Shown here: positions 17,289 to 25,246 of the stretch, one piece after another | Layout: each line of letters opens with the position of its first letter | Position numbering within the stretch: the first letter of the stretch is position 1 | NCBI GenBank assembly: GCA_017484005.1 | Contig: JAFUTY010000001.1 | Location: 1-39,222, forward strand | Origin: Selenomonadaceae bacterium | Lineage (GTDB): Bacteria; Bacillota; Negativicutes; Selenomonadales; Selenomonadaceae | Reading direction: 5' to 3' | DNA length: 39,222 nt | Made by a program: the position numbers and the translations under genes | Notes under the pieces: model-generated | Seen by the model: the letters and a program-made list of their open reading frames with translations, nothing else | Database searches by the model: none | Told to the model about the DNA's origin: nothing

Positions 17289-17927
17289 TCAAAATCCATG
17301 TTCAGTTAAAAATTCGCGAGTGATTGTCACTGATTTAGCTTTCTCCTCGAGATCTGCATGCAAAATCTGATCCAAATATTTCGCGATTACATCTGTCTCG
17401 ATGTTGACGCTCGAGCCGATTGTTTTCGATTTGAAATTTGTCTGCTCGCGAGTTGTTGGAATGAGTGACACGCTGAAAAAATCTGTGCGCGATTCGACAA
17501 CTGTCAACGATACTCCATCGAGCGCAACCGATCCCTTCGGCGCGATTTGTCTCAATAATTTCGGATCGCACTGAATTTTCAAAATGATCGCGTTGCCCTC
17601 ATCCTCGAAAGACATGATTTTTCCAACGCCATCGACATGCCCCGCGACGATGTGACCACCCATTCGCGACGTCGGTTGAAGTGCTCGCTCGAGATTCACT
17701 GGCGAATTTGGCTCGAGTTCTGCGAATGACGATCGACGAATCGTTTCAGGCATCACGTCCGCTGTGAAAAATCCTGCATCGAAATTCGTGACAGTCAGAC
17801 AGATTCCATTGACGCAAATCGAATCGCCGTTCGAAACATCCTCGAGAATTTTTTGACAGCTGATAGCAATTCGCCCATTCACAAGCGAGACTAACATTCC
17901 AACTTCTTCAACTATTCCAGTGAACAA
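17289..17927 (-). CDS. ribE: Riboflavin synthase (alpha chain)
   Basis: 212 residues. It dismutates two lumazine molecules into riboflavin and the pyrimidine precursor. The internal duplication is visible: FTGIVEEVG and [13 protein letters not shown] starts of each barrel, [11 protein letters not shown] in the first and [11 protein letters not shown] in the second; [15 protein letters not shown] is the family signature between them. I place the start at the TTG at 17927, giving (M)FTGIVEEVG as in the family, with GAGGTGG five bases before it; the GTG at 17936 lies inside that ribosome site. Follows ribD closely. Confidence 0.95.
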   Translation of the reverse strand: MFTGIVEEVGMLVSLVNGRIAISCQKILEDVSNGDSICVNGICLTVTNFDAGFFTADVMPETIRRSSFAELEPNSPVNLERALQPTSRMGGHIVAGHVDGVGKIMSFEDEGNAIILKIQCDPKLLRQIAPKGSVALDGVSLTVVESRTDFFSVSLIPTTREQTNFKSKTIGSSVNIETDVIAKYLDQILHADLEEKAKSVTITREFLTEHGF

Positions 17928-17937
17928 AATTCCCACC

Positions 17938-19023
17938 TCACAAATAACTTTCGATCCAAATATCGCCGCCGATTAATTCCGTCGAAACACTATTTAGATG
18001 TAGTGATTTGAAAAACCCAGTGCCATCGATCGATGTTGGTGAATTCGAGCCGCCCAAAATTTTCGGTGCGATTATTGCGAAAATTTTATCCACTAAATTT
18101 TTTTCGAGCAATGAAAAATTCACTGTTCCGCCGCCTTCAACGAGAATCGATGTGATTTCTCGAGCCGCAAGATCTCGGCAAAATTTCTCCAAATCGATCC
18201 GTCCCGAATCATTTTCCGAAATTATAACTTCAACATTTGGAAATTTTTTGAGGATATCAATTTTTTTTTCGTCAGCTGATTCAGTTGTCGCGATAATCGT
18301 TTTGGATTTTTCATCGAGAACCTGAGCATCGAGCGGAATTTTCAATTTTGAATCGAGAATGATTCGAGTAGGATTTTTTCCAATTCGATTTTCAAGCCGC
18401 GTTGTGAGTGAGGGATTGTCATTCAAAACTGTTTCAATTCCAACCAAAATTCCGTCGAAAGTGTCTCGCAATTCATGAACTCTTCGATTAGATTCCGCGC
18501 TCGAGATTTGAATTTGATCTCGATTTCGATTAGCGATTTTTCCATCGAGAGTCTCGGCGAATTTCAACGCGACGAATGGAAGTCCAGTCGTTATCCATTT
18601 CAAAAAATTTTCGTTGAGCTTTCGAGATTCGGATTCGCAAATTCCAATTTTGACCTCGATTCCAGCGTTTCGAAGAATTTCGATTCCATGCCCCGCGACT
18701 TTTGGATTTGGATCTTTCATCGCGACAACACATCGAGAAATTCCCGCGTCGACCAATGCATTTGCACATGGAGGAGTCCTTCCATAATGTGAGCAGGGCT
18801 CGAGAGTCACATACATCGTTGAATTTTTGGCAAGATCGCCGGCTTGAATCAATGCATTCCGCTCGGCATGCAATTCGCCAGCTCTTCGATGCCAGCCTTC
18901 CGCAATGATTCGATCGTCTTTAACAATCACCGCGCCAACCATTGGATTCGGCGATGTTCGTCCCAATCCATTCCGCGCAATTCGAAGAGCTTCTCTCATG
19001 AAAATTTCATCTCGATTTTCCAT
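17938..19023 (-). CDS. ribD: Bifunctional riboflavin deaminase/reductase
   Basis: 361 residues. The N-terminal deaminase has the zinc site: HAERNAL and PCSHYGRTPPCANAL (the His, two Cys and catalytic Glu of the cytidine-deaminase fold). The C-terminal reductase has ALKFAETLDGKIA, GIETVLNDNPSLTTR and ILVEGGGTVNFSLL. It carries out the second and third steps after GTP cyclohydrolase II. Start ATG with GAGGTG. First gene of an eight-gene run down to mutB. Only about 80 bases separate it from the YbjN array, mostly a terminator, so its promoter must be very short or lie upstream. No FMN riboswitch fits there. Confidence 0.96.
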   Translation of the reverse strand: MENRDEIFMREALRIARNGLGRTSPNPMVGAVIVKDDRIIAEGWHRRAGELHAERNALIQAGDLAKNSTMYVTLEPCSHYGRTPPCANALVDAGISRCVVAMKDPNPKVAGHGIEILRNAGIEVKIGICESESRKLNENFLKWITTGLPFVALKFAETLDGKIANRNRDQIQISSAESNRRVHELRDTFDGILVGIETVLNDNPSLTTRLENRIGKNPTRIILDSKLKIPLDAQVLDEKSKTIIATTESADEKKIDILKKFPNVEVIISENDSGRIDLEKFCRDLAAREITSILVEGGGTVNFSLLEKNLVDKIFAIIAPKILGGSNSPTSIDGTGFFKSLHLNSVSTELIGGDIWIESYL

Positions 19024-19054
19024 TCAAATCACCTCTCGAAAAATTTTAATCGGA

Positions 19055-19094
19055 AATGAAAAAAGACGTCTGGAAATTTTTCATCCAGACGCCA
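19055..19094 (-). terminator. Terminator between the YbjN array and ribD
   Basis: Arms at about 19065-19074 and 19084-19093 (GGCGTCTGGA / TCCAGACGTC on the minus strand) followed by T6. It ends the YbjN transcript 30 bases before ribD. Confidence 0.88.
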
Positions 19095-19103
19095 ATTTTT
19101 TAT

Positions 19104-19475
19104 TCAGTTTTCAATTTGATTAAAAATCTCATCGCCATATCGATTCAGAGTTACAAATCCATCTCGAAAAATCTCCTCGAAGATCTGTTGACTTACTTCC
19201 GAATAAAAATTCTGATCGATTCGAAATTCAATCTCACCATCGATTGGATTCATCACAAAAAATCCGCGATCGAGTTTCAAATTCAATCGAGTTAAAAATT
19301 CAGAGACTCGAGATCGCTTCGATTCATCAACTTTCTGCAACAATACGAATCGAATTCCGAAAATATTTTTATACAGACTGAAGAGAATATCGATTGTCTC
19401 GAGCTTATTAAAAATCCTTTCAGCTCTGCAGACGATTCCATCTTCGATTTCGCGGCAAAATTTATCCTCGAACAT
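19104..19475 (-). CDS. YbjN-like protein, shortest and most divergent copy (6th of array)
   Basis: 123 residues from ATG 19475, which has AGAGGTTG before it and overlaps the preceding gene by 14 bases. It keeps the central part shared by all copies (SRVSEFLTRLNLKLDRGFFVMN, DGEIEFRI, then RYGDEIFNQI) but has lost about 30 residues at the N-terminus and the C-terminal PEEAIEEAE segment. Charged and Phe-rich; no catalytic motif. It may be decaying or specialised. The reading frame is intact. Confidence 0.6.
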   Translation of the reverse strand: MFEDKFCREIEDGIVCRAERIFNKLETIDILFSLYKNIFGIRFVLLQKVDESKRSRVSEFLTRLNLKLDRGFFVMNPIDGEIEFRIDQNFYSEVSQQIFEEIFRDGFVTLNRYGDEIFNQIEN

Positions 19476-19944
19476 TTTCAACCTCTTCGATTGCATCTTG
19501 CGGCGTGGAAAATCCATAAATCACTTTCAATAATGCATCGCCATACCGTTCCATCATTATCGCGCCGAAGTAAATCGTTTCAGTAATTTCATCCTCGCGC
19601 GGAGCAACATTTCCACAAAATTGAGATGTACGAAAAATCACTTTGCCAGTGTCTAGATCCATATCAAAACAACCGCGACGCATTCCATAATTTGCGCGAG
19701 TCACAAATTCATTGACGCGGGCGATATCTTCGGAATTTTCATCTGGACTGATTGGAGAAATGACTCGAACGGCAAAACTATCATTATCAACATGTATGAA
19801 AATTTCTGCTGATCTCATTCTGTTGCGAAGTCGTACGAGCGTTTTGAATGATCCTTTTTCTTCGAATTTTTCAAAATGCCAATTGTCTCTGTTCAGAAAA
19901 TCATCGATTGCGTCCATGATTTCTTGCGAAACTTCATACGTCAT
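19462..19944 (-). CDS. YbjN-like protein (5th of array)
   Basis: 160 residues. The signature shared by the array is complete: VNEFVTRANYGMRRGCFDMD, a GKVIFRTSQFCG segment, then MMERYGDALLKVIYGFSTPQ and an acidic end. This resembles the YbjN family, whose fold is like the type III secretion chaperones; no enzymatic residues are evident. The ATG overlaps the previous stop by four bases (ATGA) and has GAGGTG before it. Closest to the copies at 19941 and 20442. Cytosolic, with no signal peptide or membrane segment. Confidence 0.75.
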   Translation of the reverse strand: MTYEVSQEIMDAIDDFLNRDNWHFEKFEEKGSFKTLVRLRNRMRSAEIFIHVDNDSFAVRVISPISPDENSEDIARVNEFVTRANYGMRRGCFDMDLDTGKVIFRTSQFCGNVAPREDEITETIYFGAIMMERYGDALLKVIYGFSTPQDAIEEVENVRG

Positions 19945-20429
19945 GTCACACCTCGATCATTTTCAGCCTCTTCGATTGCATCTTCCGGCTCGGCAAATCC
20001 ATAAATCACTTTCAACATCGCATTGCCATATCGCTGCATTGCCATGACTGAAATGTAAATCGTTTCTTCAACTGCCGAATCTGTCGGAGGATCATCGCCG
20101 CAGAATTGAGACGTTCGAAATGCAATCTCTCCATCTCTGAAATCAAGTTCAAATCCTCCGCGGCTCATTCCATAACTCGCGCGAGCTAAAAATTCATTGA
20201 CGCGATTAAGATCTTCCGATTTCGTTTCTGAACTGACTGGTGCAATGACTCGAACGGCAAAACTATCATTATCAACAAGCACAATAACTTTGACAGCTTT
20301 CAATTTGTTATGCAGAGCCGCTTTCGCGATAAACATTCCATGCTCGTCGTCGCGGTCGAAATGCCAATCATCCCGCTTGAGATAATCTCCGACTGCATTC
20401 ATGATTTTCGTCGAAATCTTTTTCGCCAT
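19941..20429 (-). CDS. YbjN-like protein (4th of array)
   Basis: 162 residues, with LNRVNEFLARASYGMSRGGFELDF, DGEIAFRTSQFCGDD and MQRYGNAMLKVIYGFAEPEDAIEEAE. An N-terminal helix (KIMNAVGDYLKRDDWHFD) precedes a strand-rich part with VLVDNDSFAVRVIAPVS, nearly the same as in the 5th copy, suggesting recent duplication. Ribosome site GAGGCG before ATG; 12 bases after the preceding gene. No catalytic motif. Confidence 0.75.
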   Translation of the reverse strand: MAKKISTKIMNAVGDYLKRDDWHFDRDDEHGMFIAKAALHNKLKAVKVIVLVDNDSFAVRVIAPVSSETKSEDLNRVNEFLARASYGMSRGGFELDFRDGEIAFRTSQFCGDDPPTDSAVEETIYISVMAMQRYGNAMLKVIYGFAEPEDAIEEAENDRGVT

Positions 20430-20441
20430 GTCACGCCTCGA

Positions 20442-20915
20442 TTATGATTCCGCCTCTTTGATTGCTTCTTCTGGAGTTGAAAATCCATGAATCACTTTGA
20501 GCAGCGCATCGCCATATCGCTCAACCATCGCGACAGCAATGAACAATGTATCCTCGACCGCTTCAGAACTTGGCGCATCGTCGCAATATTGTCCGATTCT
20601 GAATCCCAGCTCGCCATCTCTGAAATCCATTTCGAAACAGCCGCGGCGCATTCCATAATTTGCGCGAGTCACAAATTCATTGACGCGATTCAAATCCTCG
20701 AGATCCTCGCCTGCACCGATTGAAAGCCGCAGTGTGATTGTGAATGAATCCCGCCCGATTCTGAAAAAGATATCGACAGACTTCAATTTGTTGCGAAGTT
20801 TGAGACCAGTGCGAATGACTCCATTTTCATCCACCGGCATGAATTTCCATTCTTTTTCATTGAGATAATTCTCGATCGATTCTGCAATTGCTTTGGAATA
20901 TTTGACTTCTGCCAT
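20442..20915 (-). CDS. YbjN-like protein (3rd of array)
   Basis: 157 residues. Begins with a helix (KAIAESIENYLNEKEWKF), then FFRIGRDSFTITLRLSIGAG, LNRVNEFVTRANYGMRRGCF, DGELGFRIGQYCDD and MVERYGDALLKVIHGFSTPE. GGGAGG before the ATG is a strong ribosome site. Fifteen bases after the preceding gene. Same fold prediction as its neighbours. Confidence 0.75.
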   Translation of the reverse strand: MAEVKYSKAIAESIENYLNEKEWKFMPVDENGVIRTGLKLRNKLKSVDIFFRIGRDSFTITLRLSIGAGEDLEDLNRVNEFVTRANYGMRRGCFEMDFRDGELGFRIGQYCDDAPSSEAVEDTLFIAVAMVERYGDALLKVIHGFSTPEEAIKEAES

Positions 20916-20930
20916 GAAAAAATCCTCCCT

Positions 20931-21395
20931 TTAAATATACAAACTGTCGAGCGCATCCTTTGGCGACGCTGCTCCTCTTAAAACTTTGAACAATGCATCG
21001 GAATACCACACAATCTCTTTCAATCCTTCGAAGATCGTGTGCTCGATAACTTCGAAGATTGGCTCTTCATCCGTCCCGCAAAAATGTGACATTCGAAATC
21101 GAATATCGCCAGAATCAAAATCCAATTCGAAACAGCCGTCATTCATCTCGGAATTTGCCCGCGCGATAAATTCAGCCATTCGCAATTTGCCAACATCATC
21201 TGTCGTTTTGAGCGGGAGATAAAAATTCGCGACGAAACTCGATTCACTCACATGCACAAATATATCAACAGTTTTGAGACGCCCTTCGACATTCGCTTCA
21301 ATATAAAATGCATCGCCGGAAAGTGTGAATTTCATTCGGCGCGTATTGAAAAAATCTTCGATTGCCTGCATGATTCGCGGAGATGGTTCTGCCAT
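20931..21395 (-). CDS. YbjN-like protein (2nd of array), divergent
   Basis: 154 residues. It has the general plan (helix IMQAIEDFFNTRRMKFTLS, LRMAEFIARANSEMNDGCFELDF, DIRFRMSHFCG, then WYSDALFKVLRG) but differs most from copies 3-5: the Gly-Met-Arg-Arg-Gly turn is changed and the C-terminus is PKDALDSLYI. ATG 21395 is chosen because AGGAG lies at normal spacing; the ATG three codons earlier lies within that site. Confidence 0.72.
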   Translation of the reverse strand: MAEPSPRIMQAIEDFFNTRRMKFTLSGDAFYIEANVEGRLKTVDIFVHVSESSFVANFYLPLKTTDDVGKLRMAEFIARANSEMNDGCFELDFDSGDIRFRMSHFCGTDEEPIFEVIEHTIFEGLKEIVWYSDALFKVLRGAASPKDALDSLYI

Positions 21396-21435
21396 TAAAT
21401 TCATCTCCTTTCAAATTTCAAATTCAATTCTCGAT

Positions 21436-21957
21436 TCAATCCGCTTCAGCTTCATTGACAGCTTCTTCTGGAGTTGAAACTTCGCAAATGACTTTCAAAA
21501 GTGCATCGCCATACATTTCAACCATTGCGAGCCCATGTGAAATCAGCCGATCAATCGCTTTTTGACTTGGTACAAAATCGCCAAGCCCATAAACTGAATC
21601 ATGGAAAAATATCTCGCCATCTGATAAATCGAGTTCAAAACAGCCGCGCAATAATCCATAATTCGCTCGAGTTAAAAATTCTGCGACGCGAGTTTGATCT
21701 TCATCATCTCGCCCCGCTCCAACTGGAAGTATAAAATGAACCATGACTCCATTCGATTCAGCAGTGATAGCGACTGAAACATCTTTGAGTTTGCAATCGA
21801 GACTAAATCCGGTGCGAAAAATCCCATGTTCATCGACTGGCTTGTATTTATATTCATTCTCTTTGAAATACTGTTCGACCGCCGCGATTACTTTTTGAGA
21901 CGGTTCAGGTTTAGATTTTTTCTTCTTCGGTTTTTCAAACGAAAGAATTTCTGCCAT
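21436..21957 (-). CDS. YbjN-like protein (1st of array), with Lys-rich N-terminal extension
   Basis: 173 residues from ATG 21957 (site GCGAGGAGGGATAGCG). An extra basic stretch FEKPKKKKSKPEPS precedes the common helix. The rest follows the array: VHFILPVGAGRDDEDQTRVAEF, LTRANYGLLRGCFELDLSDG, MVEMYGDALLKVICEVSTPEEAVNEAEAD. It is the first gene after the array promoter, so probably the most expressed. The Lys-rich segment could bind nucleic acid or be a flexible linker; this is speculative. Confidence 0.75.
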   Translation of the reverse strand: MAEILSFEKPKKKKSKPEPSQKVIAAVEQYFKENEYKYKPVDEHGIFRTGFSLDCKLKDVSVAITAESNGVMVHFILPVGAGRDDEDQTRVAEFLTRANYGLLRGCFELDLSDGEIFFHDSVYGLGDFVPSQKAIDRLISHGLAMVEMYGDALLKVICEVSTPEEAVNEAEAD

Positions 21958-21978
21958 CGCTATCCCTCCTCGCTTGAA

Positions 21979-22006
21979 TGATACAAGTTTTCTCGCTCGA
22001 TGTAAA
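21979..22006 (-). promoter_or_regulatory. Probable promoter of the YbjN array
   Basis: On the minus strand TTTACA (22006-22001), a 17-base spacer and TATCAT (21984-21979) lie 21 bases before the first ATG. Its position after lysR means that the array can be expressed apart from lysR. Confidence 0.5.
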
Positions 22007-22042
22007 ATCTTTTCATTAATGCAAATTTTGAATGATGATTTA

Positions 22043-22915
22043 TCAATCCTCATAAAAATTTTTCACAGTTTCGAGGAAGTCTGTGACAATCTTTCGAGAA
22101 TCGCCGAGATGTGTACATAAAATGCATGAAATTGATTCATCGCAATCGAATGGAGTCCATGCAAATTCTCCACTTCGATCGTTCAAAAATCCTGGAGCTA
22201 AACAGATTCCTTTTCCTGCCGCAACATTGATCAAAGTTGTCTCGCGATCGTTTGAATTGAAATGATTGAGCCCGACTTCATGAATCACGCGCCGCTGAAC
22301 GATTTGCAATTCTGGCTGAGATCCTCCTCCAATCATCAAAATTCGTCCCTTGAGATCCTCCGATTTGACGATCGATTTTTCTGCCAGCGGATCATCGAGT
22401 CGCGATATCAAATAGATTCGACTTCGATAGATTCGATGAATCGCGACGTTTGGAACATGAATCATGTCCTCCTCCCGCGCGAATAATAAATCCTGCTCGC
22501 CGCGGAGAAATTTTTCGGACGATGCAAGTGGTATCAATTCTGGAGTCACCGAGATTCCATCGTGAGTTGCTTCGAATTCAGCGATAATTTTTGGCAAAGG
22601 ATGAATTGCGGATCTGAATGGAATTCCGATTGTCAAATTCTCGCGATATCTTGCCGATAAATTCTGTCCCGATTCAACTGCAAATTTGAGCTCCTCGCGA
22701 ATATTCCAAAGTGTTTTGCAGAATTGTTTTCCTGCTGGAGTCAATGCTGCGCCAGTTCCAGATTTCCGCGTGAAAATCGTGAATCCAATTTCTTCTTCGA
22801 GCGATTTGATTTGATAGGTGAGAGTCGGCTGAGTTATGAATAGATGCTCTGCCGCCCGATTGAAATTCAAAGTTTTAGCGAGTTCAAGCACATAATCGAT
22901 TTGTCTTGTATTCAT
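22043..22915 (-). CDS. LysR-family transcription regulator
   Basis: 290 residues. The N-terminal winged helix has the usual LysR sequence: MNTRQIDYVLELAKTLNFNRAAEHLFITQPTLTYQI-type helix-turn-helix, then LEEEIGFTIFTR and LTPAG. The ligand-binding part (about 90-290) has two alpha/beta lobes. ATG 22915 follows GAGGAG; the longer frame from 23002 has no such site. It lies in the same direction as the YbjN array and just upstream of its promoter, so it could regulate the array or itself, but no divergent target (the usual LysR arrangement) is present. Inducer unknown. Confidence 0.92.
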   Translation of the reverse strand: MNTRQIDYVLELAKTLNFNRAAEHLFITQPTLTYQIKSLEEEIGFTIFTRKSGTGAALTPAGKQFCKTLWNIREELKFAVESGQNLSARYRENLTIGIPFRSAIHPLPKIIAEFEATHDGISVTPELIPLASSEKFLRGEQDLLFAREEDMIHVPNVAIHRIYRSRIYLISRLDDPLAEKSIVKSEDLKGRILMIGGGSQPELQIVQRRVIHEVGLNHFNSNDRETTLINVAAGKGICLAPGFLNDRSGEFAWTPFDCDESISCILCTHLGDSRKIVTDFLETVKNFYED

Positions 22916-22961
22916 GAAAAAATCTCCTCTCGATTTTTGATCTGAATATTTCAACCGAATT

Positions 22962-23012
22962 AAAAAAGATCCCCCGATCTGGAAGTTAGGTCGAGGGATC
23001 AAATTTTTATTC
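22962..23012 (-). terminator. Terminator after the ABC ATPase genes
   Basis: On the minus strand GATCCCTCGA (from 23000) pairs with TCGGGGGATC (to 22968) with one wobble pair, followed by T6. Separates the ATPase unit from lysR. Confidence 0.85.
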
Positions 23013-23028
23013 AGAACTCAACAATGGG

Positions 23029-23979
23029 TCAAGCATCATGCTTGTGGCAGGCGACGAAATGATCTGTCTCGATTTCTTTGAACTCCGGCTTTTTCGATTT
23101 GCAAATCTCCTCGCAAAACTCACATCGATTTTGAAATGGACATCCCGACGGAATATCGAGCGGACTTGGAATATCGCCCGGCAAAATTCCGATGTATTGA
23201 TTTTTTTCCTGATCCGTTGAAAAAACTGCTTTGAGAAGTGCCTTTGTATATGGATGTTTTGCATTCTCGAGCTTATCGCCATCGAGCGTTTCCATCTGAT
23301 TCCCGAGATACATCACCGCAATTCGATGAGCAAACATACTCACCAGCGCGAGATCATGACAGACGAAAATGTATGTGATTCCTTTCTCACGCTGTAACTT
23401 GACAAGCAGTCGAATGATTGTATCCTGCACTGAAACATCGAGCGCAGATGTTGCCTCGTCACAAGCGATTATCTCCGGCTCGAGCGATAGAGCTCTAGCA
23501 ATTGCAACTCTTTGACGCTGACCGCCGCTCATATTGTGAGGATATCGATTCACAAAATCCTCCGGAAGTTCAACCTGCTTGAGAAGTTCTCGAGCTCTCG
23601 ATTCAACTTCAGATCGCGAAATCAAATCAAAATTCAAAAGCGGCTCGCAAATGATATCTTTGATTTTCATTTTGGGATCGAAAGCCGTCGTTGGATCTTG
23701 AAAAACCATTTGAATATGTCTGTAATTTTGACGTTTAGATTCGCCTCGAAGCTTTGTTATATCCTCGCCGCGAAAAATGATCTTTCCGGAAGTTGGAAGT
23801 TGCATGTTCATAATCGATTTGAGGAGCGTCGTCTTTCCACATCCAGACTCACCGACAATCGCGACAGTCTCTCCGCGGCGAATATCGAGCGAGATATCAT
23901 CGCACGCCGTGAGAAATCTCCCGCCATCAACTGGAAATTTTTTGGTGACATGTTCAACGCGCATTATTGTTTCAGACAT
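23029..23979 (-). CDS. Peptide/nickel-type ABC importer, ATPase F-type subunit
   Basis: 316 residues. ABC motifs: GESGCGKTT (Walker A), NMSGGQRQRVAIARAL (signature) and IIACDEATSALD (Walker B). The C-terminus has the oligopeptide-importer extension with clustered cysteines (CPFQNRCEFCEEIC), seen in OppF/DppF. ATG 23979 overlaps the previous gene by 8 bases and has GGAGGG before it. With the D-type ATPase it forms a two-gene unit; the only permeases nearby are the B12-controlled pair at 29654-31401, so these are probably parts of one importer. Confidence 0.92.
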   Translation of the reverse strand: MSETIMRVEHVTKKFPVDGGRFLTACDDISLDIRRGETVAIVGESGCGKTTLLKSIMNMQLPTSGKIIFRGEDITKLRGESKRQNYRHIQMVFQDPTTAFDPKMKIKDIICEPLLNFDLISRSEVESRARELLKQVELPEDFVNRYPHNMSGGQRQRVAIARALSLEPEIIACDEATSALDVSVQDTIIRLLVKLQREKGITYIFVCHDLALVSMFAHRIAVMYLGNQMETLDGDKLENAKHPYTKALLKAVFSTDQEKNQYIGILPGDIPSPLDIPSGCPFQNRCEFCEEICKSKKPEFKEIETDHFVACHKHDA

Positions 23980-24757
23980 ATCGACGCCCTCCAATCTCCG
24001 GAACAGATTTCAACAGCGATTTTGTATATTCCGCTTGAGGATGCTCGATAACATCGCTCGTCTTTCCATATTCAACAACTCGCCCTTGACTCATCACCAT
24101 CAAATTATCAGAGAGATAAGATGCAACGCCGAGATTGTGAGTCACCATTATCATCGCCGCACCAGTTCCGCGAGTGATAAACATCAACTCACCAACAATC
24201 TGCGCTTGAGTTGTAACATCGAGCGCGGAAGTCGGCTCATCAGCTAAAAGAAGTTTCGGTTGAAATGTAATCGCCATCGCAATTCCAACTCGCTGACGCA
24301 TGCCTCCGGATAATTCGAACGTGTAAGAATTCATTATGTTTGCAGGATTCGGCAGATTCATCAGCGTCAGATTTTCAATCGCTCGATCGTATGCAGATTT
24401 TTTATCAAGATCGCTGTGAACTTGAATATATTCGATGAACTGCTTGCCGATTGTATGAATTGGATTCATCATGTTGCCGCTGTCTTGAAAAATCATCGAA
24501 ATATCTTTGCCGCGAAGTGATCTCCATCCTTTTTCATCGAGATCGAGAAGATTTTTGCCTTCGAAGATCATCGAACCGTTTGAAATTGATCCTCCGCGCG
24601 GAAGACAATTGAGAATCGCGCGAATCACAGTCGTTTTTCCAGATCCAGATTCGCCGACAATCGTTAGAATTTTTCCTTCTTCGAGATCAAAACTCACATC
24701 TTGAACCGTGAGATTTTTGCCATATGAAATTGACAGATTCGAGACACTTAATAACAT
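23972..24757 (-). CDS. Peptide/nickel-type ABC importer, ATPase D-type subunit
   Basis: 261 residues, short for OppD (about 330) because the C-terminal extension is missing; it is closer to NikD-size proteins (about 255). Motifs: GESGSGKTT, FELSGGMRQRVGIAMAI and LLLADEPTSALD. The start is ATG 24757, with TTAGGAG at good spacing; a TTG two codons earlier is less likely. The NikD-like size is a weak hint towards a metal-chelate substrate. Transcribed divergently from the small gene at 24831. Confidence 0.92.
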   Translation of the reverse strand: MLLSVSNLSISYGKNLTVQDVSFDLEEGKILTIVGESGSGKTTVIRAILNCLPRGGSISNGSMIFEGKNLLDLDEKGWRSLRGKDISMIFQDSGNMMNPIHTIGKQFIEYIQVHSDLDKKSAYDRAIENLTLMNLPNPANIMNSYTFELSGGMRQRVGIAMAITFQPKLLLADEPTSALDVTTQAQIVGELMFITRGTGAAMIMVTHNLGVASYLSDNLMVMSQGRVVEYGKTSDVIEHPQAEYTKSLLKSVPEIGGRRYV

Positions 24758-24830
24758 TTTCAAACTCCTAATTCCAAACTGAATTTCAGTCGAAAAACAA
24801 ATTGCGAAATCATTTTGCGAGGTGTTTAAA

Positions 24831-25172
24831 GTGAATGTTTCTCCAATTTTCGAAAATGGAATTCAGATTCCCGCTCAAAATTCTCGGATCGATTCAAAAT
24901 CCAGATTCGCCGAAACGCTTGAGAATCTAAAAAAATTTCGTCCCGCTGATTATGACGAGGATTCAATGCGCGATGAAGATATTCAGACAATGATTCAAAT
25001 TCTTTCAGACGGCTCAACTCTCGTGACAATTTTCGATTCAGAGGGACGAGTGATATCGCAGAATAAAACTCGAGCCGTTCAATCAGATTCCGAACCGCGA
25101 ATCATTGAAACTCAAGTCGAATCGCGATTTGGATTAGAAGAACTCGCTGCGCAATTAACAATCATAAATTGA
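24831..25172 (+). CDS. Small conserved-looking protein of unknown function
   Basis: 113 residues from GTG 24831 (GAGGTG six bases before; the alternative GTG 24822 lies inside that site). Residues 1-30 are polar, then KKFRPADYDEDSMRDEDIQTMIQIL, and a strand-like DGSTLVTIFDSEGRVISQNKTR, then a polar C-terminus. No signal peptide, membrane segment or enzyme motif. It is the only plus-strand gene between 8.3 and 31.8 kb and sits between the ATPase unit and a convergent pseudo-SHMT gene, with its own terminator. I do not recognise it. Confidence 0.65.
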   Translation: MNVSPIFENGIQIPAQNSRIDSKSRFAETLENLKKFRPADYDEDSMRDEDIQTMIQILSDGSTLVTIFDSEGRVISQNKTRAVQSDSEPRIIETQVESRFGLEELAAQLTIIN

Positions 25173-25194
25173 TCGTGAATCAATTATAAATTGA

Positions 25195-25241
25195 AAAAGG
25201 CATGAGGATCTAAAATGGATCTTCATGCCTTTTTTTTTTCG
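25195..25241. terminator. Bidirectional terminator between convergent genes
   Basis: AAGGCATGAGGATC and GGATCTTCATGCCTT form a near-perfect stem with A-runs before and T10 after, so it can serve the small plus-strand gene and the SHMT-like gene. Confidence 0.92.
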
Positions 25242-25246
25242 GAAAT

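Noticed and set aside
19024..19103. FMN riboswitch before ribD
   Set aside because: Searched by eye for the RFN conserved parts; only a terminator and about 30 bases of leader are present.
19104..21957. CRISPR or nucleotide repeat array
   Set aside because: The repetition is at protein level between gene paralogs; there are no short evenly spaced DNA repeats here or elsewhere in the window.
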